A stretch of DNA of 55,187 bases from Parachlorella kessleri. Its lineage: Eukaryota; Chlorophyta; Trebouxiophyceae; Chlorellales; Chlorellaceae. The notes under the pieces were generated by a model. The model had not been told where the DNA came from. It saw nothing but the letters and a program-made list of their open reading frames with translations, and did not search any database. Positions 24,383-36,113 of this stretch are shown piece after piece (the first letter of the stretch is position 1; every line of letters begins with the position of its first letter). The stretch spans positions 1 to 55,187 of the forward strand of contig BBXU01002365.1 in NCBI GenBank assembly GCA_001598975.1, given 5' to 3'. A program made the translations under genes and the position numbers.

Positions 24383-27315
24383 CTAAATCCAATCCCAGAC
24401 AGGGTAGGCTCCCGTGCTGATGAGGTGATGCAGCAGATGGGAAGTGAGGTCGGAAAGCTGGCCTTGATGAACCCCAACTGTCTCATCCCATCCCACTGCT
24501 GGATCTGTGCTGGCACATTTCTGATGCTGCCGCCGCTCCTGCTGCTGCCGGCGGGCTATCAGCAAAAGCGTCAGCACAGCCTTGCGCAGTGCCACCGGAA
24601 AGAGATGGTTGGTTGCCGGCGACCAGGTGGGGTGCTCAGCTACCAAGCGGACCAGCCTGCAAAAGGCCATCCGGAGTTCTGCAATGAGTGACTGCATGCC
24701 AAGTACAAATCCATATCCGGAAAAGGCAGCCTGGGATAGGCTCAAACTATCTGCTTGCCATGGGAGGAGGATCTAGGAAGAGCACCCAGCATGAGGAAGC
24801 CAGCACACCTCCCGGCTACACAAGAAAATTTTTACGCCCTTGCCAGGGCTTGCTGCTATCTCTGCGCATGCGGCCCCCTCAGATTTCCCACCTGCCCATG
24901 TCTGTGTCAGCCACACTGGGGTGGTCAATGAGGGGGCAGACGTTATGCAGGACAGCATTGGTAGTGTCACGGGCCCAGTGGAGTGTGAGTGGCTTCACAC
25001 CAGCCTGCCGAAGCACCTCTGCCGCCCTCAGCACGCTTCCACGATGCGAACCAGGACTGTAGTAAGGCTTCCAAGCTGTCTGCAGCATGCGCACGAACCT
25101 GTCAGCTACTGCACGCAAACCACTTCTGGGGTCTTGCCATAGGTTGGCGGGCTTACGAACATTTCGCTAGTATGGAGGCCTTTCGCTACATATGCAAGGG
25201 GATGAACATATGCATATCAGATGTTGTAATTGTACTCTGCAGCTGGGAGGAAACATGAAGGCACAGGGCAGTGAGTTTACGGTGCAAGATGCAGCTGCTC
25301 TGCCCGGAGCAGGAAAGCGAGGCATTGCATGCCGCCAGGGCCGGGGGCATGGTTCTGAGAGCCATGGCATTGCACATGCCGCCAGGGCGGGGACATGGTT
25401 CTGAGAGCCAGTCTTTATTCCCTGACCTTTAACCCACCTCTGATGGAAGGGTCCATCTGCCAGCAGAGGACTCGCTGGCAAGGGGCAGAGTTGCGAGCCA
25501 GGCGTATGGGCACTGCTGTTCCCACACGACAGGCTGGTAGGTCCGCCGAGCGATGGGAATAGGCGCCTCCTCTGTGCCGTGCTGGAACCAGGGCCAAGAT
25601 GTGCAACAGCTGAGCAGCGCTGCGAGTACCTCCGCACCCAGCTGCTCATGCACCTCCCATGGCTGCTGCTGCTGCTGTTGCGAGAGGCGGATGCCAGCTG
25701 CTGTGCTGCAAGGGCCTCCCCCATAGGGAGGGAATCCGGCGCCCCACAGTGTCTGCGGCCAGGGTGGGGCGGCATAAGCAGCCCATGCCATGGCCTGCCA
25801 GAACGGGGTTGCAGTAAGCGGCTGCGGGCGCAGGCGCAGCACCTGGCGCACAATCTCTGCTGCTTTGAAGCCGTCGAGCTCCCCAGCCTCGTGGGTACCG
25901 GGCCATGCCCGGCTAGTCACCGCCCTGGAGAGCAGTGCTGCTACATCTGCATCGTGGATTGCAGGGGAGCGTAGGTGCTGCCCACATGACTGCAGGGTAG
26001 CCGCTACCGCCGCCAGCTGCACCTGATACCCTCGGCTGTTCTGCGCGTCGTCGGCATCCTCAGGTTGCAGCACCCGCTCAAGCAGCGGCACAGCAACCCG
26101 GTGGCTGAGCAGGGGTCCAACGTGGGAGAGCAGCCTAGGCAGTGCCCTGCCACTGCGGCAGTCAGCCGCTGCCAGGACAAGAATTTTCAGCTGCTTCTGG
26201 CTCAATCTGGCCAGCCAGCTGCTGCTGGTCCTGCTGCTGTCACTGCCGTCTCCTCCGCAGTGGCTGCTGCTAGTGTGGATGCTGCACTTGCTTTCACTAC
26301 ATACCACCTGCCTGACCTGTTCTTCTTGTTGTTGCTGCTGCTGCTGCTGCTGGTCCTGCTGCTGCTGCCCGCTGGCTTGCTTTCCTTTTCTTGTTTGGCG
26401 CTGAGTGCGTTGCCGGCGCTGCCAAGGTGGCACGTCTTCAAGCAGCACGTCGATCACATCTGGGATGTAGCTTGGCTGCCGTTGCCAGATGAGTTCCAGC
26501 AGGGTGTTGGCCCCTTCCACCTGCGGTGCCTGGAATATCTCTGCACCCCCGGCACTGAGTGGCACTGCCTTGCAGCTGCTGCCCCAGCTGTCCCTCACTG
26601 AGCCGACCAGGTCAGCCTCCAGCGGGGTTCGCCCTTTGCCGTCCCTGACCTCAACTGCTGCGCCCGCTGCAACCAGGGCTGCCGCACACTCGGCGGTGCG
26701 GGCGAGGTGGAGTGCGGTGCTGCCGCCGGCCACGTCCCGCAGGCGGTGCCGCTGACAGCGTGGGGTGCACAGGGCGAGGGCCAGCCGGGTGGTGCTTGCG
26801 TCTACGGGCGCGCCAGCAGCCAACAGCGCCTCCACCGCCTTGTGGTTTCCCAGGAAGGCGGCCACCTGCAGAGCTAGGTGCTTGGTCCATACATTTCAGC
26901 ATAGGCCGCTCTGCACGCTCTTTGCCCTGATCTGGGCGACAGCATCCACAAAGACAGTGAACGGAACACCTGGCAGGCAAACGAACGCTACACAGAGGCA
27001 CAGGCAACAGGCAGAATACACCACGTCTGTAGTGCTGCTTACCTGCAGGGGACCTGCTTTTTGCAGGTGCAGCGCAGCATGGACCTCAGTGGGGCAGCAC
27101 TCGCTCAACAACCGCTGAACTGCTTCTGCAGCTGCCTGGCACAGGCACTCCTCCTCCTTCCGCTGGACCCCTGGCTTAAAAGGACGACACAAGGCTCGTA
27201 GAAGCTGATAGTATAGCTCAGGAGGTGGCCAGCGACTGGATGGCTTGTGAAGTGGGGGCTGGAAGAGTGGCCGCCCCAGCCTGGGCTGGCAGCGGCTGGA
27301 CTGTCTGTGCGACAT
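24383..27315 (-). CDS. Ankyrin-repeat protein with polyglutamine linker
   Basis: Four exons on the minus strand: 27315-27043, 26865-25438, 25079-24892, 24656-24383 (stop TAG), about 720 aa. The ankyrin segment starts at the exon 1/2 junction (VAAFLGNHKAVEALLAAG from residue 92) and continues with STALHLARTAECAAALVAAG. A Gln-rich linker (QQQQDQQQQQQQQQ) and a long helical region follow. Exons 3 and 4 add a C-terminal region: YYSPGSHRGSVLRAAEVL, HPTWSPATNHLFPVALRK and a closing PVWDWI. This resembles the C-terminal part of many green algal ankyrin proteins of unknown role. The start is uncertain: an in-frame ATG at 27570 would add 85 residues. Exon 2 could also end at its own stop (25429-25431); the AG|GTGGGT donor just before it and the clean phase of exons 3 and 4 favour the longer model. 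Function unknown, probably protein binding. Confidence 0.72.
25321..25410. repeat. 45-bp tandem duplication in ankyrin gene intron
   Basis: Two adjacent copies (25321-25365 and 25366-25410) begin ggcattgca and share gccgccagggc and ggttctgagagcca. They differ by a few bases and small indels. They lie in the intron between exons 2 and 3 of the ankyrin gene. Confidence 0.85.
26326..26372 (-). repeat. CAG trinucleotide tract encoding polyglutamine
   Basis: Interrupted CTG/CAG repeats on the plus strand encode the Gln-rich linker of the ankyrin protein on the minus strand. The plus-strand leucine-rich open frame over it is an artefact of this tract. Confidence 0.9.
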
Positions 27316-27725
27316 GACAGGCTTGCTGCTTGAGGGGTAATCAACGTGGAAACAAAGTAAAGATGGTTTCTGGCTTGCATTGCAACCAGGCCATGCAGAA
27401 AAACGCGCTGCTGGGCTCGACGCGCCGTTGGCCTGCGATCCGCATGGCCATGCGTCTTCTCGATGCCTCGCCCTTACATCCTGGTACCTGTATGAAGCTG
27501 CTATACAGATTAGAAGGGTCCCCATGAGCCTGCAGGCGCCTGGCAGTGTCCAAGCGGTGATCCAAGGCATCTGCCAGCCTGGCAGTCAACACTTCCAGGA
27601 GGAGTGGAGCCTCTCCAGGCCTTATAATCTTTGCAAAGTTTGATTCATCACTCCGTGCTTAATCCTGTGTATTCTTCCTCTGGTTGACAGCTTTGTTAAT
27701 AACGTTCCTAGCAGCTCACAAAACC
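27316..27725. promoter_or_regulatory. Shared upstream region of ankyrin (-) and C2/proline-rich (+) genes
   Basis: This 410 bp lies between two divergent start codons. If the ankyrin gene starts at 27570 the shared region shrinks to about 155 bp. No specific element is recognisable. Confidence 0.45.
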
Positions 27726-29644
27726 ATGCAAGGGGCCACTGGGAACCTTGAGGTGCTAGTCATTGGTGCTAGCAACATCAAAAACGTACAAACGTTAGGT
27801 GCGAAAGCTTGGCAACATCCCATCACCTTTTATGTGCAGCTGGCTGGCGTGCCATCCGCGTTTATCATGTTGCAGGGAGACAGGACCCAGCATGTGAGCT
27901 GGAGCTGAGTGGGCAGAAGATGAAAACCAAGACAGCTACAGATATGGGGCGTAACCCGGTGCGAAGATTGCTCTAAGTGGCAGCCTGACTCTTCATATGC
28001 CACAAGCTTGCTGTGTATTACTTCCTTGCAAGCCTTGTTTGAAAGCTGCGCCCAAGCTTGGAGCCTATGCGCTATGCATCCAAATATGTTCTGGTGGGTT
28101 CCATTCCTACTGAGACCTGAGCGTTGGCGGTGCAACCGAGGTGCTGTCCCTGCTATGCAGGTTTGGAATGACAGGCTTACCTTCGTCAGTATTAACTCTG
28201 CTTACGCAACAGAGTGAGTCGGCCTGTGTGCATGGCTGATGTTGCTTTTCTGGCAAGCACACCCGTTGAGAGCCTAGCCGCAACTCTCAGACCTCGTGTG
28301 ACCTGGTGTTGTGCAGGTTGATTGCACGGGTCTACAATAAAAACATGGTGGGTGTGCTGTGATTCAAGCTGTCGTCAGCACTGTCTTGTCCTCACTTGTC
28401 CTCCTCCTTGCTTTTCATGACTTGAGCCTAGGTATCGTCGCAGATGAAGCAGCACGCATGTCCAGGGATGTTGACTGCTGACAGTAGTGGTACTCTCTGC
28501 ATGCACAGCACTTTTCCCTACCAGCTGACACCCACCCACCCTCCTCCACGCGTATCACTGTGCACGTCTTCCAACCTGTCGGTCCTTCTTGCTGCAGCTG
28601 TCGTCTGACGAGTTGATCGGCTCTGCCCGCTGCTCCCTAGCGCGCATCTATGCCTCTAGGACCCCAGAGGAGGTGCGGTTACCGCTTGCGACGGCGAAAG
28701 GTACCTCTGCCGGCGAGCTGCAGCTGCTGCTCACCTTCAAGCCCTTCAGCACAGCGCCCACAGCAGGGGGCCCGCTGCCTTACGCCGCCAACCCTGCCGC
28801 AGCAGCAGGGCCATATGCCACACAGGCAGCCCCTCCTAGTTATGCTCAGCCCTACGTGCCCCAGTACGGTCAGCAACCGCCACAGCAGGCTAGCGCAGCA
28901 GTCGCAGGAGGGATGCCCCCGGGCTACCCGGGCGCGCCTGCAGCCTACAGGCCGACTGCTGCACCCTCCTCAGGGCCACCTGGCGGCTATGGCGCCCCTC
29001 CAGGGCCCTCCTTCATGCAGCAACCGCAGGCAGCTGCAGCAGGAGCACCCTACCCGCCGCCCAGCGCCCCTGCACCGCAAGGTTACGGGGCGTCCCCAGG
29101 CTTTGGTCAACCCACTGGACAGCCAGCCTACGGGCAACAGCCGGGAGCATACGCTCCGTACGCAGCCGCACCCTACCCACCGCAGCAGGCAGCAGCAGCA
29201 GCGCCCTACATGCAGCAGCAGGGCCCACAGTCACAAGGGTACGGGGCGCCACCAAGCCCGCCACCGGCGTTCTTCCCGCCGCCGCCCTTCCCGCCCCCGG
29301 TAGGCGGTGTGGCCTACCCTCCACCCGCAGGTAGGCGGCGGTAGTGCTATTACCCCACAGCAGGGCCTGCTTCTTATGACATGTCTCTTGCCTTGTCCGC
29401 TGGCCATTCCCTGCTCCTACAAGCTTCGCCCATTTCTGTGTAGTTCGCAAGCAGGACTCATATTGGCTTGTGGGTATAGTGGGGAACCTTTGCTCAGTCA
29501 GTGCTCCTGGAATGGGTTGCCGCAGGGTCCTGGCCCCCGCCACCAGCAGCCACCCCCTTCCCACCACCATACCCCAATTTGGGTCCAGCGGGCTATCAAC
29601 CCTCCTACCCCCCTGCCGGCGGCTATGCACCAGCCTCCTTCTGA
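27726..29644 (+). CDS. C2-domain protein with Gly/Tyr/Pro/Gln-rich tail
   Basis: Six exons: 27726-27798, 27876-27958, 28161-28213, 28317-28347, 28598-29330, 29526-29644 (stop TGA), 363 aa, all phases consistent. Residues up to about 128 form a C2 domain: GNLEVLVIGA, GRQDPACELELSGQ, NPVWNDRLTF, ELIARVYNKNM and LQLLLTFKPF. The tail of about 230 residues is low complexity, rich in GYGAPP, PYPP and Gln. The last exon is joined by a phase 1 intron and continues the same composition. The C2 part is cut by more introns than in the paralogues; exon 4 is only 31 bp. This architecture matches plant SRC2-like C2/proline-rich proteins, which are membrane-associated and stress-responsive in plants; the algal role is unknown. 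Confidence 0.87.
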
Positions 29645-30598
29645 TGCTGGCATACTTTTCCAAGCAGCTATGGATGTGCATCTAGCCCGCGGCAGGCAGT
29701 TACATGCTGGGCCACATTTGTGTTCGTTATCAGCCAGGGCGAATGAGGGACTCGCGGTACTTTGATTAGGTGACGGTACGCTGTGGACTAAGCTAGGGTC
29801 AAGGCTATGTGAGTGGAACTCTGATATGACCGTAGGGGTACTAATGGCTCTGACGTTTTGGAATAGACATGCAGGCGCCAGTATTTTCCCGGTACATTGT
29901 TAGTATGGGTGGCAGGTAGTGCGAACAGGGAGTAGAGCTGGGCTGGACTGGACAGAACGTAACTGACTGGGCTGGATGCAGAATGAGCCTGAGACATTAT
30001 ATTTTGAGCTATTTGGCTTAGCGGCTGGCTTTGTTCCTTTCACGGGCATGGAGCTTGCACTGGGCATATGCTGGACCGCCCCCTGACAGTGGTCATTTAT
30101 CTGTCGGTGTGGGTGACGAGTGGGCCAGCAATATGTCGACCTTGAACCTTCTGTACTCCATCCATGACCCACAAGACAGGTCAGGTCCCGTCTGGCAAGC
30201 GAGGTACCAATTTGCATGGACTGATGAAGCCACAGCCGCGTTAGCTGCAGGTAGAAACAGCAAGCAAATACCACCTTCCCTACTAGGTATGCCGCTACCA
30301 GTTCTGGATCATGGCATTATGCTCTGCCAACATGGTGGAGAGGACAGGTGTCAGTAGAGCTCTACAGCTTTGCAGAAAGCCCGCAAAATAACTATAAATA
30401 ACTCCTAACATCTCAAGCGCTCACGTGTCGGAACCAGCGATGTTCATGTGTACCAAGCACATGCTTACTTTCAGTCATGTGGGGGGGTATGGTCCCGGTG
30501 ACGCCATGTACAGGAAAGGGATGCTGAAGCGAGGCAGAGACCAGCTGTCACTCCTCAAAAGGGGGGCCTGGCTTGGCGACAAAAGCAGACCTGTCCAC
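29645..30598. other. Intergenic between convergent C2 genes
   Basis: This 0.95 kb contains the 3' UTRs of two convergent C2-tail genes. Nothing else is recognisable. Confidence 0.5.
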
Positions 30599-32305
30599 CT
30601 AAAATGAGGCGGGCGGGTAGCCATTGCTAGGGATGTTGGCACCAGGGTAGCCCATGGGTGCATCGTACGGGCCCGGTGGGAAGCTGGTCACTGCAAGGGG
30701 CACCAATTGCGCCTCCTGTTGGATTTGCATGTACATGACACATTACTCATGGAGCTGCCGCCGTCCCTCATCAGGAAGAGCGCCGAGCTTTGACAGATAG
30801 GGAGCAGTTCACTGTCAAGAAGGCAAACATGGGTGCACCACAGCTCGACTCACGCACGCACACTGATTAGGGGTCAATAGGAACCCTGCAGAAAGCTGAA
30901 GCGGGGAAAGATACATGCATTGCAGAGGTCCTCTCCAGCGCCCACCTGGTGGGTAGGCTGCCTGCGAAGGGTAGGCCGGCTGCTGCGGTGGGAAGCCTGG
31001 GTAGCCGGCTGACGGTGGCATGCCATAGCTCGGCGGCGCGGGCGCAGGCGCAGGCGGGTAGGCCGGGGGCGGGGCGGACATAGGCATGGGGGCCGGCATG
31101 GGGGGCGGAGCTGACACAGGCACGGGCGGTGCTGAGCTGTACATGGGAGCCGGCGGCGCCGAGGCATAGACGGGCGCTTGCGCTGGCGGCGCCGAGGCAT
31201 ATGCGGGCGCCTGCGCTGGCGGTGGCGGCGCTGAGGCATACACGGGTGCCTGTGCTGGCGGCGCCGAGGCATACTCGGGTGCTCGCGCTGGCGGCGCCGA
31301 GGCATACACAGGGCCAGCAGCCGGCTGCGCTGGCAGGTACGCCGGCGCAGGAGGGGCTGCAGCCATGGGCATCGGTTGCATTTGCGGTGCCGCCGCTGGC
31401 TGCACCGGCATGGGCGCAGGGACCAAGGGCTGCTGCGCTGCCGGCTGCGCGTAGGGCTTGAAGGTGACAAGTAGCTGCAGCTCGCCCGCGCTCTTGCCCT
31501 TAGCAGAGAGCAGGGGCACTCGCAGCTCCTCCGTGTTCTTGGAGCTGTAGATGTTGATCAGGGGCACCCGGGCATGGCCAATCTCGGTGTCGCTGGAAAC
31601 CTGCTCACAGGAGCAAATAGTGTCAGCGTCAACATGTGCGACAAGTGCTTGCATGGTATCATGGAGATATATTCTATAAGTAGCAACATGCTAACCAAGG
31701 ACTTGTCAGATGTGAAAGTGTACTGCAGTGCTGCTGGGAGCTGTGGAAGGAGACGTGGGCAAGGGCATACGCACCACGTTCTTGTCCATGAGTTTCACTG
31801 ACATCTCGGTGGCGAAGGTAGGGTTGATCTGGATAAAGCGGAACCGCTCATTCCAGACCTGCACGTAGGAAGGTGTCGTCACTGTTAGATATGAGAGTGG
31901 AATGAGTTCAAGGCGCCCCAGGTCTGTGTATGGGCAACCAGCCACGCAAGGCAAGGCTTGGTAGGCGGGTGCTAGCTTGGGCTGCTGTGCCCCGCTGCTT
32001 ACCGGGTTCTTGCCGGCGTCAGTCTTGGTCTTGGTGGTCATTTTCTGGCCAGAAACCTCGATAATAACCAGCGGGTCCTGGCGCCTGCACCCAGCCAAGG
32101 AGTTGTGTATTAGCAATTCGGCGCAAGAGAACCAGAGCCACCGTCGAGAGTCTGCCTATGCAAAGCTGCAGTGAAAGTAGAACTAGCAAAGAGACACACA
32201 TATAGATGCAGAGGCCAGGACTGAGCTGACTTACCCCCAGCCTTCCACATCCTTCAGCTGCACGCCTTGCATGACCATAACCTCCAAGTCCCCAACATTT
32301 GCCAT
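30599..32305 (-). CDS. C2-domain protein with YASAPPAQAP repeat tail
   Basis: Five exons on the minus strand: 32305-32235, 32084-32003, 31858-31775, 31600-30946, 30690-30599 (stop TAG), 327 aa, phases consistent. The N-terminal C2 domain shows GDLEVMVMQG, RQDPLVIIEVSGQ, NPVWNERFRF, SSDTEIGHARV and LQLLVTFKPY. The tail begins with a Met/Pro/Ala section, then an 11-residue unit close to YASAPPAQAP repeated about five times. GYPGFPPQQP and a last exon ending NGYPPASF follow. The final exon attaches by a phase 1 intron, as in the paralogue at 27726-29644, whose protein ends PASF too. This shared end supports common descent of the tails. Likely a membrane or condensate-associated scaffold; function inferred only from family. 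Confidence 0.88.
31161..31305 (-). repeat. 33-bp coding tandem repeat (YASAPPAQAP units)
   Basis: The plus-strand motif gaggcata recurs at 31161, 31194, 31233, 31266 and 31299, spacing 33, 39, 33 and 33 bp. Each unit encodes about 11 residues in the proline-rich tail of the C2 protein; the longer spacer adds two prolines. Frame is kept throughout. Confidence 0.9.
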
Positions 32306-32981
32306 GGTTACGGTTGTCGGGAGGGCTTCCCTTGTAAGAGCTGCGCAAAGGACACGCGAAAGACGTAAATATCTCGCAAGTTCAATTGCAAGCTAGTGAC
32401 AAGTCACGCCCATGATACTGAATGCACCGGATCCAAGCTGAGGGTGGTCCACGGGTACAAGATGCTATCTTGCGAGCAGGTGCCTAGATGGCAACCGGTT
32501 GCAGCACTGAAGACCAGCTCCGCAACCTTGACAGCAGCCCACCTTTGCCGGTGTGCTGGCCTCGTCCCTATTCTCTAAAAGACAGGGAGAAATGCTGCGG
32601 GGTGCACTGTGACGTGCAAACTGCTTTATGCCAGCGTCAGCACTACCGCGTCGGATGTCGGAAAGGGGCTAGCTAGGGGGGCTCGGAGCATTGGACGCGC
32701 TCTACCAGGCCTGGGAGCGCAATGATCGGATACTATCGGCAGGCAGTGCAAGACAGGGCCCTGCAGGGTAGATAGCTGTGAGGAAGGGAGTGTAAGCCAG
32801 CTTCCACAGAGGCACATGTTCACCATCAACGCCGATCAAGTCAGCGGTGGACGAAATCCTTCACGCTGTGGGCGGCAGAGGTTGGGAGATACTGGTGGGG
32901 TGGTGTTGCTTGGCTGGAACACGTCCAGGAGTAAAGGAAGCCAAGTGTGCCCCCTTGGTGCGCAGGGGAGAGAGAGTCACA
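32306..32981. other. Intergenic, upstream of C2 gene and downstream of O-fucosyltransferase-like gene
   Basis: This 676 bp holds the upstream region of the C2 gene starting at 32305 and the 3' UTR of the minus-strand gene ending at 32982. No gene or repeat is recognisable. Confidence 0.45.
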
Positions 32982-35413
32982 TCACTTAGGTGCAAACGAT
33001 AGGAAGTCCAACTGCCCCGGGGAGACTGGGAAGTAAGTACTCCGAGGCCGGCCCAACGCAGCCCTGTACTCCCTTGCAAACACGGACAGCGTGCTGCGAG
33101 AGTCACCAACAAAAGCTGTGGCCTGGGAGAGCACCGGCAAGTCCACAAGAGCCAGCTGCTCCGAGTGGAAGCCTGCACACAATCCGACGCACAGCTCTGT
33201 TACTTTTGGTGCCGCGCTTGGCAGGTGGGATCAACTGCAACCCTTTGTTATGCACCACTGCCTGACAAAAGGGTCACAAAAACAACAGGTGAGGGTCCAG
33301 CAACTGGCTTGCCAGCTGTGTACTTGCCTGCCAGCGCTCTTGGCCCTAGCAGGCTGGCCTTATGGAACAGGGCACCACAAACGCCTTGCTTGATGAAGGT
33401 CCTCTGGACATCTGCACTGACACGCCAGCTTTCTTCAGACATCACAACCATATTTTTCCCAGAGCCTCTGAGAGACGGTGGACAGAGACCATGGGATGAA
33501 ATCCAAGATGGTAACCCACGCGTGACTGCCACCCACAGGCAAGCGGCCCGAGCTGGCGCACCTTGGCCTGAGCGATAGCCAAAAATGCCAGACGCCACAT
33601 AGACTGCGGAAGTGCGGCTGAAGTTGGCATCCCGCATGCGTTGAGTATACAGCGCCAGGGGGTCCTAGAGGGAGGCAGCAAGGCAAGCAGCAACTGGCAT
33701 GAACTACGTCTCACTACGAGCCGGCAAGGCTCTGCAAGGCGCAAAACTGAAGCGAATGCTGCCCCTGGTGCAAGGTAGATACCTGGGGGTGCACCTCAAG
33801 GAGCAGAAACCACCGGGAGTAGCAACCATTTGAGTTGCAAAGACGAAGTTGGTGCCAGTGACATGTGCTGCCGAGCAAGTAGAGGCTACCTTTTGTGTGG
33901 GTCCCCGCTTCAAGAAGGGTGTGAAATCCCCCCCCCTCTATTCGAAGGTGCACGCCGAAGAACGCCGAGTGCCCTAGCTCAGCCAGCTTGCCGAGTATGG
34001 ACTCCGCTGTCTTTACCACAGCTGGTGCAAAGAACCAGCCCTGTGCCACTGGCTGAATGTAGGAGGTCGACCTGCACACCAATGTATACATGCACTAGTC
34101 ATACCATAGATACCGTCTGCCTCTACTCATGGCATGGCTCAAGGGCTGGAGCTTGTTCTTGTGGGACTGGCAGGCTGACCAGGCACTGGTTGTGCACACT
34201 GCCCTGTAGGCACGTGTGAGAGAGAAGTGTCCTACAGAGTCGTGCATGGCCGGACTTGAGGAGTAGGAGGTTGTGGCTATGGGTTGTCAGGAAGCAGGTA
34301 CCGGACTGACTTCAGGTGGCTACCAAGGTAGCCAGCCCCACTTCAGCATGGGCCCTGTGCTGACCTACTCTGTCAGATTGCTCGCAAAGTTTGGGTTGCC
34401 CAGGTCGACCACCATGCACAGCTGCTCATCTGGGTTTGCTTGCAGGCGCGTCTGCACTGCCCGGCTGATATGCCCGGCGATGAGGGCGGCCGCCCCTCGC
34501 ACGTCGTAGCTAGGGTGGAGCAGGGGCCCAAACCCGCCCTTGCTGTGGTGGTAGCCCCGGTAGTCATGCAGGTCTACCCGCACGCAGCTACTGGTGTTTG
34601 CAGACTGCAGCAAGCAAGTGGCAGAAGGGAGGGAGGCCATGGGGCGGGTCGCTGTTAGGGTTGCAGTGAAGGACAGCGGCATTGCTGGGGGCACACCTGG
34701 CGGTCTTACCTCGGCAGAGTGGCTGACAAAGTCTGAAATAGTGTGTTTCTCTACATCAAGCCTCCCCACTAAACTGCCTATGCATTGACACATAACGTGT
34801 TGAAACAAGCTAGCCCCTTCTTGGTCAAGCAGCCCAGCCCACCTGCACGATGTGCAGGCCACGTGCCCTCCAGACTCCTTCCACCGCGGCACGTCAAGCA
34901 GGGTTGCCAGCGGCTGCCCGCTGTAGACTGCCCGCCCCGAGAAGGAGCCCCTGCTCCAGGCTGCTGACGTGATGACAGTGGCGTTCAGCTGGGCTGCCAG
35001 CGCCAGCCCCCCCTTGCCCATGCCCGAACAGCTGGTTGCAGAGGCCCCCATATGGCAGGTACGACAGGTGGAGGGGCACCAGGTGAACCAGCCGGCCCTG
35101 CGTCCGGCCTCCCTGCTGCCAGTAGTAAGACCGTGCCTCGGCGTCTGGGAGGTTTACCAAACCAGTTACAGGCGGTAGTGGTTGGGGTCGGAGGCTCCCC
35201 GCTGCCTCAGAGGCCGAGCGCTGCCTGCACCGCTTGCGACTCACCTAGCAATACCCTGCGCGCATCACCCTGCCTTGATACTTTGCTAAGGGGAATGAGG
35301 GCGGTGGTGAGGGACAGGCAGGTGCCCAGCGGGGGCCCTGACTGGAGGTACAGCACCAGTATCAGGAGCGGCAGGCCGGCGCTGATGGCCGCTCCTGGTT
35401 GCCAGTGTCTCAT
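32982..35413 (-). CDS. O-fucosyltransferase-like glycosyltransferase, with an apparent frameshift
   Basis: Modelled exons on the minus strand: 35413-35245, 35144-34843, 34773-34710, 34604-34369, 34071-33890, one unresolved exon between 33889 and 33665, 33664-33562, 33465-33328, 33172-32982 (stop TGA). The N-terminus has a hydrophobic signal-anchor (AGLPLLILVLYLQ). The core shows YGGLCNQLFGHG (the GG-xx-NQ donor-site region), LNATVI, FFGVHLRIEG, YVASGIFGYRS and SEQLALVDLPVLSQATAFVG followed by FAREYR. These match the GDP-fucose protein O-fucosyltransferase fold. Within exon 2 the frame breaks at a seven-C run (35007-35013). Removing one base would restore both the motif order and the phase of the next exon, so this is either a sequencing error or a real lesion. 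The last intron (33327-33173) has a GC donor. The sugar and acceptor are unknown. Confidence 0.7.
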
Positions 35414-36113
35414 AGCCTAACCCTCAGGCTGCGACAGTGGCAGCGTGCAGGTAAGTGAGGGCGAGGATCCAGAAAGGGGCATGTAAGCCTGGCAGCGTTG
35501 GTCACTTCTGAAGCCGGCTCTTTCCTTCCCTTCCATCGTGGCAGGTGGTTGCCTAATGGTACTGCAGAATATAAGGTATACTCCAGCTGCCAACTGGGCA
35601 AACTGTCCGAGACATGTCGCAGTGGTAAGCACCAGCTGTACTTGCCTGGCCTGTGGCATCGGCAAGGGAAGCCACCGTGAGGCTTCTGATCGCCAACCCA
35701 GTCACGTTTGCATGATGGTTGAGTGTTCGTCAACTGTGGAGCCCCTGACGCGCTGTCGCTGTGAAACGGCCTACCGCACTACTCAGCTGAGGGTACTATT
35801 AAACAAATGCAAAGCTGGGGTAGTGACCCTCCTATTGAACTAGCTTGCCTGGTGGTGCAATGGGACGTCAACAGTAAGCGTTGGTGTAATAGGTGTTATT
35901 GGTGTAAAATCTCTGTATCTTACGTAGGCGCGCCTAAGAATTTGCCCAGCATGCCGCAGCATGCTCGACTTCGACCTAGCCCTGTTGGATTACATGAGGT
36001 GTGGCCGAGGTGGTCGACAAGCTGTGGCAAGAGGTCAAACGAGGGGCAGAACTTATCCGACCGCTCGCTTTGCTTTCCCAGGCAGGGGTCGGTGCCGGAC
36101 GGCCTACAGCACC
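35414..36113. promoter_or_regulatory. Shared upstream region of O-fucosyltransferase-like (-) and FNT transporter (+) genes
   Basis: These 700 bp separate divergent start codons. No distinct motif was identified; the role follows from the layout. Confidence 0.45.

Noticed and set aside
26065..26601. Leucine-rich open frame on the plus strand
   Set aside because: It is the antisense of the CAG/polyglutamine tract in the ankyrin exon; no start or family support.
28650..29303. 217-codon second frame inside the C2 tail exon
   Set aside because: Frame-shifted reading of the Gly/Pro/Gln-rich tail; the C2-linked frame has homology and correct splicing.
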